A stretch of 64,000 nucleotides of DNA from Companilactobacillus jidongensis. Lineage in GTDB: Bacteria; Bacillota; Bacilli; Lactobacillales; Lactobacillaceae. The notes below the pieces were generated by a model. It was not told the DNA's origin. It did not search any database and worked only from the letters and a program-made list of their open reading frames with translations. Positions within the stretch are counted from its first letter, which is position 1. Each line of letters begins with the position of its first letter. Positions 55,353 to 62,533 of this stretch are shown here, one piece after another. A program made the translations under genes and the position numbers. The stretch spans positions 1 through 64,000 of the forward strand of contig NZ_RHOP01000014.1 of the NCBI RefSeq assembly GCF_003946575.1, in the 5' to 3' direction.

Positions 55353-56045
55353 ATGATAGCAGGAAGTTTATATCAGAGAATTGCCAGTGATATCAAAAAA
55401 AATATTTTATCCGGTAAATACGAAGTCGGAACGCTTATTCCAACGGAGAATGAATTAGAAAAAATGTACAAGGTTAGTAAAATAACTATTCGTAAAGCTG
55501 TTGAATTGCTGGTTGCTGAAGGTTACTTGGTTAAAAAGAGTGGTATCGGAACGACTGTTATTAGTAATAATTTATTTAACAAGTTGTCAAAGGCCAGATC
55601 ATTCTCGTCGATTGTTGATGAACATGGGGATCTTACTAAGAAAATCCTACAGATTAAATTGGTTTCACCGAACGGAACTCCGTTTGAAGAAATTGGTAAA
55701 CAACAAGTGTTGTATATCAAGCGTCTTTACTCATTAGACACTAAGCCATTTATAATTTTTGAACACTATTTGCCAAATGTTTCTATTCAAAATGAATTGA
55801 AGGATTTACGTCATAAGTCGCTCTATAAAATACTACAGGAAAGTGGTCAAGAGATTGCCAGCTTTAAAGATCAATTCAAAGCGGTGAATCTAAAAAGTAT
55901 TGATAAGGAGTTGTTAAACAAGTCTGATACATTGGCCTTGAATCGTATCAGAAGAGGCTATGACCGATTTGATAATTTAATAGAATACTCTGTAGCAATG
56001 TATGATACTAATAAATTCCCTTATGAAATCGAATACGAAGTTTAG
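55353..56045 (+). CDS. GntR/HutC-type regulator with UTRA domain
   Basis: 230 residues from ATG 55353 after ATGGAGATAAT; an earlier GTG at 55332 is unsupported. Winged helix (LYQRIASDIKKNILSGKYEVGTLIPTENELEKMYKVSKITIRKAVELL, shown here for its key PTENELEKMYKVSKITIRK) precedes a UTRA ligand domain ending NRIRRGYDRFDNLIEYSVAMYD. Such regulators sense phosphosugars or acylated sugars. It most likely controls the DUF871 operon. Confidence 0.87.
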   Translation: MIAGSLYQRIASDIKKNILSGKYEVGTLIPTENELEKMYKVSKITIRKAVELLVAEGYLVKKSGIGTTVISNNLFNKLSKARSFSSIVDEHGDLTKKILQIKLVSPNGTPFEEIGKQQVLYIKRLYSLDTKPFIIFEHYLPNVSIQNELKDLRHKSLYKILQESGQEIASFKDQFKAVNLKSIDKELLNKSDTLALNRIRRGYDRFDNLIEYSVAMYDTNKFPYEIEYEV

Positions 56046-56051
56046 ACTTTG

Positions 56052-56065
56052 TATAAGCGTTTACA
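56052..56065. promoter_or_regulatory. cre-like site overlapping a -35 box
   Basis: TATAAGCGTTTACA matches TGWAANCGNTNWCA with one mismatch (position 2). Confidence 0.5.
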
Positions 56066-56088
56066 TCATAATATTATAATGTTATAAT
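56060..56088 (+). promoter_or_regulatory. Promoter of the DUF871 operon
   Basis: TTTACA (56060-56065), 17-base spacer, TATAAT (56083-56088). The -35 lies inside the cre-like site, which fits catabolite repression. Confidence 0.65.
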
Positions 56089-56101
56089 CTTTTTGAATTT
56101 T

Positions 56102-56240
56102 GAGGAGGCCTTTAATGAGAATGTTGTGCAGAAAGTTAAATGCTGGATATTAACAAAATCACTCTTGATTTTGTTTGGTATTACAGTGATTTGTTTCTTG
56201 TTAAAAATACCACAGTTGATAATATTAGTTACGATTTAGC
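56102..56240 (+). pseudogene. Remnant of a small membrane-protein gene
   Basis: GAGGAGG (56102-56108) and ATG 56115 open a 12-codon frame only. The next frame, from GTG 56126, encodes a hydrophobic 37-residue stretch (KSLLILFGITVICFLL, then IPQLIILVTI) that ends in TAG and would continue LLIITLNKYK. A single base shift near the start plus a stop would explain it: a decayed roughly 50-residue membrane peptide. No function assigned. Confidence 0.4.
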
Positions 56241-56300
56241 TATTAATTATTACTTTAAATAAATATAAGTGTTCACAGACTTGGAAGGCGGTAAGCAGAT

Positions 56301-57392
56301 ATGACAAAACGAGTTTTAGGTGTTTCGGTGTATCCTGACCACAGCGAGATCGAAGTGGATAAGGAGTATTTAGCAAAAGCGGCGTTACAAGGATTCAGTC
56401 GAGTTTTTATGAGCATGTTAGAGGTTGGTGAAGGTCAAGAAAGAGTGATGAAGAAGTATCATGATTTGATATCATATGCCAAGATACTCGGGTACACCGT
56501 TACATTAGACGTGGCACCTGATATTTTTGATCAGCTGGGTATTTCTTATTATGATTTAAGCTTTTTTTCACGGTTAGGCGCTGATACGATTCGCTTAGAT
56601 ACTGGATTTGATGGCAAAACTGAGGCAATGATCTCTTATAATCCTGAACAACTTAATATAGAGCTTAACATGAGTAACGACGTGGATTATCTAAATAATA
56701 TTTTGTCATTCGCTGCGAATCGACCATTTATCTGGGGATGTCATAATTTTTACCCTCAACGTGGTACGGGATTGCCACTGGATTTCTTCAATTCTTGTTC
56801 CGAACGTTTTAGGGAACAAAATATCGAAACGGCTGCTTTTGTAACATCACAGTCTGGGAATATTGGCCCTTGGGATATTAATGATGGTTTGCCAACTCTA
56901 GAAATGCACCGTGACTTGCCAATATTGACCCAGGCAAAACATTTATTCGCGACTGGTTTAATTGACTGTGTCATCGTTGGAAATGCTTATGCTTCAGATG
57001 AAGAATTGGAAGAATTGGGAAAAATGGATCGATATCAATTGTCGTTTGACATCAAACTAGTATCCGATATCAATCAAATTGAACGTGAGATATTATTCGA
57101 CAATCAACATGTTCGACGTGGTGATATTACAGATCTAGTGATACGTTCGACAGAAGTTCGTTTGAAATATGGTCCTGCTGATAATCCTAAGAGCAGTGGA
57201 CCCCATGAATTTCGACGTGGTGATGTAGTTATTGGTAATGATGAGTTCGGTAAGTATAAGAACGAATTGCAAATTGTACTAGAAGCACACAGTGATCCGC
57301 GGAAAAATCTAGTTGCACAAATACCAGAAAACGAATTGTTCTTATTGGACTATGCAACACCGTGGGCCAAATTTAAATTGGAGGCGATTTGA
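56301..57392 (+). CDS. DUF871/MupG-family protein (putative 6-phospho-glycosidase)
   Basis: 363 residues. N-terminal TIM barrel (VLGVSVYPDHSEIEVDKEYLAKAALQGFSRVFMSMLEV) and a C-terminal cyclophilin-like domain (STEVRLKYGPADNP ... FRRGDVVIGNDEFGKYKNELQIVLEAH) define DUF871. One member, MupG of S. aureus, is a 6-phospho-N-acetylmuramidase; others are unassigned. No MurNAc PTS or etherase is nearby, so the substrate here is open. GGAAGGCGG precedes the ATG. Confidence 0.85.
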   Translation: MTKRVLGVSVYPDHSEIEVDKEYLAKAALQGFSRVFMSMLEVGEGQERVMKKYHDLISYAKILGYTVTLDVAPDIFDQLGISYYDLSFFSRLGADTIRLDTGFDGKTEAMISYNPEQLNIELNMSNDVDYLNNILSFAANRPFIWGCHNFYPQRGTGLPLDFFNSCSERFREQNIETAAFVTSQSGNIGPWDINDGLPTLEMHRDLPILTQAKHLFATGLIDCVIVGNAYASDEELEELGKMDRYQLSFDIKLVSDINQIEREILFDNQHVRRGDITDLVIRSTEVRLKYGPADNPKSSGPHEFRRGDVVIGNDEFGKYKNELQIVLEAHSDPRKNLVAQIPENELFLLDYATPWAKFKLEAI

Positions 57393-58511
57393 ATGGCTAA
57401 TCTATATATTAAAAATGGTTTAAATGAACATTCTGAACCAATTGAGATATTAATTAAAAATGGGAAAATAGAGCGTGTTGGGGAACGGTTGGTAGATGTG
57501 GTTGCCGATAAAACGATTGATTTGGAGAAAAAATCATTTGTAACTGCTGGTTGGATCGATGATCACACTCATTGTTATGAAAAACTAGACATGTATTACG
57601 ATGATCCGGATGAAGATGGTTACAAGACAGGCGTTACAACTGTGATTGATGCTGGATCCACTGGTGCCAACAGTATTGGTGATTTTTATGATATAACCCG
57701 CAATAAAAAAACTAATGTTTACGCAATGATCAACGTTTCTAAGAATGGGCTATTATCTCAAAATGAATTAGAAGATATGAGTGAAATAAGTCTACCTGAA
57801 GTACAAGACGCAATTGACAGATATCCTGATTTCATCGTTGGAATCAAAGCTAGAATGAGTCATTCAGTTGTCGCTGATAATGGAATCAATCCTTTGGTCG
57901 AGGCTAAATACATTCAAATGAAGCTAAGAAAACAATTGCCATTGATGGTTCACGTTGGCTCCAATCCGCCCGAACTATCTGAAGTAATGACGGTAATGGA
58001 TCGAGGAGATATTTTGACCCATTGTTTCAACGGTAAGCAAAATGGAATTTTGGATGAAAACAATGAAATTAAGAATTTTGTCCAAGATGGATATGAACAC
58101 GGAATTGTTTTTGATATTGGTCACGGAACTAACAGCTTTACGTTTCACACTGCAGAAGTAGCCAAGAAATATAAACTTTCTCCGGAAACGCTTAGTACTG
58201 ACATTTCTCATTCCAGTCGTGAAAATGGACCAGTTTATGACATGTCGACATGTATTGAGAAATTGTTAGTCATTGGTTATAAGTTATCAGAAGTTATTCC
58301 TATGATTACTACTCGTCCTGCCAAAAATTTCCACCTCGATCTTAAGGGAAAATTAGAGGAGGATTATGATGCCGATATTACTATTTTTGATATCAAAAAA
58401 GGTCGAAAAGAATTGACTGATTCTAATGATGAAGTTAGGATCACTGATACACTAGTGTTACCAAGGTACAGTATTATCAATGGTCATGTGTATACAATTG
58501 GTGGTATTTAA
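57393..58511 (+). CDS. Amidohydrolase/deacetylase family metalloenzyme (EF_0837-like)
   Basis: 372 residues, amidohydrolase superfamily with HTH (DDHTHCYE), H in HVGSNPPE, THCF and the late Asp in STDISHSS. Closest in layout to the Enterococcus EF_0837 and Agrobacterium Atu3266 group; the native reaction is uncertain. GGAGG lies before the ATG, and it directly abuts the DUF871 gene, so both act on a common substrate or successive ones. Confidence 0.85.
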   Translation: MANLYIKNGLNEHSEPIEILIKNGKIERVGERLVDVVADKTIDLEKKSFVTAGWIDDHTHCYEKLDMYYDDPDEDGYKTGVTTVIDAGSTGANSIGDFYDITRNKKTNVYAMINVSKNGLLSQNELEDMSEISLPEVQDAIDRYPDFIVGIKARMSHSVVADNGINPLVEAKYIQMKLRKQLPLMVHVGSNPPELSEVMTVMDRGDILTHCFNGKQNGILDENNEIKNFVQDGYEHGIVFDIGHGTNSFTFHTAEVAKKYKLSPETLSTDISHSSRENGPVYDMSTCIEKLLVIGYKLSEVIPMITTRPAKNFHLDLKGKLEEDYDADITIFDIKKGRKELTDSNDEVRITDTLVLPRYSIINGHVYTIGGI

Positions 58512-58525
58512 AAAAATAGATAACA

Positions 58526-58559
58526 AAAATCCGCCTCCAAATTAGAGACGGATTTTTTT
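58526..58559. terminator. Bidirectional terminator between amidohydrolase and MIP18-type genes
   Basis: AAAATCCGCCTC pairs with GAG-CGGATTTTT (one bulge) around a 7-base loop. Confidence 0.75.
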
Positions 58560-58840
58560 ATACACCTAGTGTCATTCGAGCTAGTTTTGACATACGTTCT
58601 TTTGTCCAGACCGGCATTACATTTAGTGACAAAACCAATATCCTCAACTATTTTGATAACATTTTGTGTCATTGATTCACCGAATTGACAACTACGAGTT
58701 GGCATCGTCATTTCGATATTACAGATCTTATTTGTTAATTCGATGCTGTATATCAAACCAAGATTAATAATGTCGATTTCCATATCAGGATCAATGACTG
58801 CGGATAATTGTTTTCTGATAATCAAAATTTTGTCATCCAT
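58558..58840 (-). pseudogene. MIP18/DUF59 metal-sulfur cluster assembly factor, frameshifted
   Basis: Residues 1-73 are a clear MIP18/DUF59 protein (VIDPDMEIDIINLGLIY, TMPTRSCQFGESM with the conserved Cys51). At Lys73 (58622-58624) the frame breaks: the family's conserved tail, VWTKERMSKLARMTLGV with TAA, is encoded in the +1 frame, at 58558-58621. The annotated-looking frame instead reads through the terminator to 58508 and encodes no conserved tail. The repaired product would be about 93 residues. Cause: natural mutation, sequencing error or frameshifting. It lies 12 bases after the iron-sulfur reductase gene. Confidence 0.8.
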
Positions 58841-58852
58841 GTTAACCTCTTT

Positions 58853-60061
58853 CTAACCGAATTGGTCAGCTAGGTCGTGAACAGGAACACTAATGGTTAA
58901 ATCACTCAACGGATAGGCAGCACAAGTGTGGACATAACCAAATTTTTTATCGGCGATTCTGCGTCCGTCAATTGAATCAGGAGTAAAGGCGTTGCCGGTA
59001 ATTAACTGAACTCGACAAACACCACATTCTCCACTACGACACATTGATGGAGCTTCTATTCCTGCATGTTCCATAGCGACTAATAACGATTCGTTGCTTT
59101 TGGCTTTAATTATACGCTCGGTATCGCGCACTTGGACAGTGAGATTAAAGGTTTTGTCTTTGGCATATTCAGGATAATCCAATTCGTTATACGGTGTACC
59201 AAAATTGCCACTTAGTTCGTGACGAACTTTGCCTGCGGGAAGATTCAATGTTGAGATTTCTTTATTAGCAAATCTATACATCACGTCTGGCCCACAAATA
59301 AAGATTGAATAATCATTCGTTGGTTGATATTTTTTGATTATTTCAGCACTGATAAAACCATGTTCATAGCCAGCAATATCCTCGTCACTCAAAACATTTA
59401 CAAGTTTTACTTTGTCTGTTTGTTTAGTGATGTCTTCGAGCTTGTCGCCCAAAAGAATATTGTCGTGAGTTCTACTTCCATAGAGAATAGTTAAATTGGT
59501 ATTTTCTGTGCCCTCTAGAATCGATTTTGCCATGGAGTAAAACGGCGTTATGCCGCTACCACCAGCAATGGCAACGATATGCTTGCTGTCACGTAAAGGC
59601 TGATAATATAAGTTTCCTGCTGGAGCAGAGGCCTCAACGGCGGTACCAACGGACCAATTCTTCCAAATATAAGGCGTGACAAATCCATTTTTGACAAGTT
59701 TGATTGTTAATACATAAGTGTCATTCATTGCATCTGAAGGCGAAGAACAGATTGCGTATGGACGAGTCACGTAACTATTGCCGATGTTCATACGTAATGA
59801 GATATATTGTCCGGCACGGAAATAAGCTAGGTGTTCAGTACCAAGCTCAGCATTTGGTTTGAAATAAAAGCTTTTGGCATCGTCCCCATGTTCAACTATT
59901 TTGTAAATTTGTAAAAACTGTTTTTCGGGATGAAGTCTTGATGCTAATTGATTGATGGGAAATGTTTTAACAAGTGGTTTGGTAGATCCTGAATTGATTT
60001 TTTCTGTGCGCTCATCTAGTAATTTATTAAACGGGGCAATTTGTTTTTCAAAAGTATCCAT
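58853..60061 (-). CDS. FAD/[2Fe-2S] oxidoreductase (ferredoxin reductase-like)
   Basis: 402 residues. A 60-residue N-terminal extension precedes an FAD domain (RPYAICSSPSD), an NAD domain (VAIAGGSGITPFYSMAKSIL, CGPDVMY) and a C-terminal plant-type ferredoxin with CRSGECGVC and a later Cys (HTCAAYP). This resembles flavohaem-type or phenol-hydroxylase reductases that move electrons from NAD(P)H. It overlaps the end of the FAD oxidoreductase gene, so it is probably its electron partner. Confidence 0.88.
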   Translation of the reverse strand: MDTFEKQIAPFNKLLDERTEKINSGSTKPLVKTFPINQLASRLHPEKQFLQIYKIVEHGDDAKSFYFKPNAELGTEHLAYFRAGQYISLRMNIGNSYVTRPYAICSSPSDAMNDTYVLTIKLVKNGFVTPYIWKNWSVGTAVEASAPAGNLYYQPLRDSKHIVAIAGGSGITPFYSMAKSILEGTENTNLTILYGSRTHDNILLGDKLEDITKQTDKVKLVNVLSDEDIAGYEHGFISAEIIKKYQPTNDYSIFICGPDVMYRFANKEISTLNLPAGKVRHELSGNFGTPYNELDYPEYAKDKTFNLTVQVRDTERIIKAKSNESLLVAMEHAGIEAPSMCRSGECGVCRVQLITGNAFTPDSIDGRRIADKKFGYVHTCAAYPLSDLTISVPVHDLADQFG

Positions 60062-61590
60062 TAGACTGTCTCCTTTGATAGTTTTTTATCAGCTAACTTG
60101 GCTGCGGCAAGGCCAGATTGATATGCTGAACTATATCCATCAAGTAAATATCCATGTCCACCACAGAAGTGTAGATTCTTGAGCGGTTCGTCCTCTTTGA
60201 CCAAGCTCATTGTACGTGCAATCATCTGGTCCCAAGGTTGACCAAAGTAGCCATATATTTCACCTTCAGGTCCGCGTAGATAACGAGCAAATGTTTCAGG
60301 AGTCGTAATTTCAATTTCTTCAATGTAGTCACGAATATTTATATTAGTTGCTTTTTCATAACGTGTGATCAATTCTTCAGCAATTTTATCTTTGAGTTTT
60401 GCGTATTCAGTTGGGGAAACATTATCCCATGAATCACCAAAGAATAATTGTGTGGCATAGAGAATCGATGTTCCGGCGGGTGAACATCCAGGATTAGCGA
60501 TGTTCAAACAGTTCATAATGAAGAACCCATTGTCATCGAGATTTTTCATGTGGTCAAATTGATAATGTGAATTCCAATTGTCATCAATAAATGTACTGTA
60601 ATCTTTGATACCAAGTTCTTCAGCAGATTTATTCAATCCTAGATAGACTAATAGCCCACTAGTACCGATTTTTCTGGCATTAGATTTTTTGATTTCTTGT
60701 ACTGGGACATCTTTAGGATCAAGCATCTTGCTGTAAACAACATCGGGAATAACATTCATAATGACTTGTTTAGCATAGATGTCTTTATCGGCAGTGCGAA
60801 CGCCAACCACTGCACCATCTTCAACAATAAGCTTGGTTATTTCAGTATTGAACCAAGCTTTACCACCGTTCTTTTGAAGTGAATCAACTAGAGCGGTTGA
60901 AATCTCATGTGAACGATTAACGGGAATATAAGCAGATAGGGCGACGTAAGAAACCACCATTGCTGCCATATAACCGAATTCGAATTCATCGCCAGGAATA
61001 CCGATGTAGCACCAGTATGCCATGAGAATTTTTTGTGCTTTCTTTGGCATCTGCAATTCATCGAGAACCTTTTGATATGGTACGGTTCCGTATTTCATAA
61101 AGGCCGGATATTTTTGAGCGATTTCTTTCATATCGATTTGTTCAGGGTTAGTTGTCATTTCAGAAAAAGCTTGAGCAGTTTCAACGGCTATTTTGAAGAA
61201 TTTACCAACGCTTTCTGCACTTCCTGGCACTGCTTGAGCCATAGTTTTGATGAATTCTGGAACGCCAATTGGCATTGAAACGTCAAAGCCGTCTTTACCA
61301 GTATTGATAACCCGATAAGCGTCAGGCACTTCTTTGAAATCAATATTGACGTCTAACCAATCAAAAATCTTTCGAATGTTGCCAGGATTATCTGCGGAAC
61401 CATATTTTGCTAACTCATGCAGCGAAGGTTCGAATTCAAATCTACCTCTTGTGAAGCTGGTAGCAGCGCCACCAGGTAAATTGTGTCTTTCTATCAGCAA
61501 GGTAGAGTTGCCCAACTTGGCTGAACTAGCAGCAGCAATTAAGCCACCATTTCCTGCCCCGACGACGATAACATCATAATCAGTTTTCAC
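60061..61590 (-). CDS. FAD-dependent oxidoreductase (phytoene desaturase/carotenoid isomerase-like)
   Basis: 509 residues. An N-terminal dinucleotide motif (VIVVGAGNGGLIAAASSAKLG) with NLPGGAATSF puts it in the phytoene-desaturase/CrtI-CrtISO-like flavoprotein group, and the C-terminus ends with the FAD motif (LHFCGGHGYLLDGYSSAYQSGLAAAKLA). No carotenoid genes are nearby, so the substrate is unknown; in firmicutes such proteins can act on unsaturated lipids or other hydrophobic compounds. First in a three-gene operon. Confidence 0.85.
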   Translation of the reverse strand: MKTDYDVIVVGAGNGGLIAAASSAKLGNSTLLIERHNLPGGAATSFTRGRFEFEPSLHELAKYGSADNPGNIRKIFDWLDVNIDFKEVPDAYRVINTGKDGFDVSMPIGVPEFIKTMAQAVPGSAESVGKFFKIAVETAQAFSEMTTNPEQIDMKEIAQKYPAFMKYGTVPYQKVLDELQMPKKAQKILMAYWCYIGIPGDEFEFGYMAAMVVSYVALSAYIPVNRSHEISTALVDSLQKNGGKAWFNTEITKLIVEDGAVVGVRTADKDIYAKQVIMNVIPDVVYSKMLDPKDVPVQEIKKSNARKIGTSGLLVYLGLNKSAEELGIKDYSTFIDDNWNSHYQFDHMKNLDDNGFFIMNCLNIANPGCSPAGTSILYATQLFFGDSWDNVSPTEYAKLKDKIAEELITRYEKATNINIRDYIEEIEITTPETFARYLRGPEGEIYGYFGQPWDQMIARTMSLVKEDEPLKNLHFCGGHGYLLDGYSSAYQSGLAAAKLADKKLSKETV

Positions 61591-61667
61591 GATGAAGCCT
61601 CCTTATTAATTAAGTTTCCATTGATCAATGAAATTCTTATCTGTAGTATCGAATATTAATATTATTT

Positions 61668-61681
61668 TGTAAACGAATTCA
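61668..61681. promoter_or_regulatory. cre-like site
   Basis: TGTAAACGAATTCA matches TGWAANCGNTNWCA with one mismatch (position 10). It lies between the divergent redox operon and GntR genes. Confidence 0.5.
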
Positions 61682-61723
61682 CAAACGATATAATTGATTT
61701 AAGCAAGTATCTTATTGGTGGTG

Positions 61724-61738
61724 TCTGGTTGTACCAGA
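61724..61738. promoter_or_regulatory. GntR-type operator
   Basis: TCTGGT-TGT-ACCAGA is a perfect 6-bp inverted repeat with the GT...AC core of GntR/FadR sites. It lies 4 bases before the regulator's ribosome site, so it can block its own translation region or promoter. Confidence 0.6.
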
Positions 61739-61756
61739 TTCAAGAGGAGGCCAATC

Positions 61757-62449
61757 GTGAAATTTGAAACTATCCAATCAAAGTCAGAAGTAGATCAGTT
61801 AGTTGATTTTTTTGAAAAGAAAATCTTAACTGGTGAATTAAAAATTGGCGACAAATTACCAAGTGAACGTGTCATGGCACAGAACTTTGGAGTCAGTCGC
61901 TCGGTTATGAATAACGGTCTCAAAGAATTAGCTCGTTTAGGATTCATTCGTGTTGTTCCTAGGCAGGGCAATTACATCGCTAAGTTTAATGAAAATGGTA
62001 ATTTAGAGACGTTTAATATCATTATCAATTTTAACGGTGGAAACTATCGCCCATCATTGCTGAGGTCAATTTTTCATACTCGTAAACTATTCGAGGATGA
62101 CATGATCATGGAATGCGATACTGATACGTCGTTTGTTAAATTGAATTTGTTATATGATAAATTCAAAAAGGAAATTAATCCAAATAAAAAACCAGAATTG
62201 AGCTTTGATTTTTATCATGAATTGGCTGTTTCTTCAGGCAACTTGGTTTATCCATTATTAATTTTGAATTTCAAATCGATTTATTTAACTTTAGGAAAGT
62301 GGATCGTACAAGCACATGATTTGAAAAAAATCGAAATGCTTCGAGATGACGTTGTGTATTATTTGAATGAGCGTGAATTTGAAAAAGCTAAAGATTGTAA
62401 CGATAAATTGATTGATTTTTGTTTGTCAAAATTATTGTCAGATTATTAA
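61757..62449 (+). CDS. GntR/FadR-family regulator of the redox operon
   Basis: 230 residues from GTG 61757, after AGAGGAGG; the ATG-type frame upstream lies over the operator. Winged helix (KILTGELKIGDKLPSERVMAQNFGVSRSVMNNGLKELARLG, shown for PSERVMAQNFGVSRSVMNN) and a helical FadR/FCD-like C-terminal domain. Divergent from the redox operon, so probably its regulator; the effector is unknown. Confidence 0.85.
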   Translation: MKFETIQSKSEVDQLVDFFEKKILTGELKIGDKLPSERVMAQNFGVSRSVMNNGLKELARLGFIRVVPRQGNYIAKFNENGNLETFNIIINFNGGNYRPSLLRSIFHTRKLFEDDMIMECDTDTSFVKLNLLYDKFKKEINPNKKPELSFDFYHELAVSSGNLVYPLLILNFKSIYLTLGKWIVQAHDLKKIEMLRDDVVYYLNEREFEKAKDCNDKLIDFCLSKLLSDY

Positions 62450-62533
62450 TAATCGATTTTAATTCCCATTTTCAAAAAAATTAGGTTAGTATATAGAAGT
62501 GTTAATTATGAAATAATAAGGTGTTATTAAATA

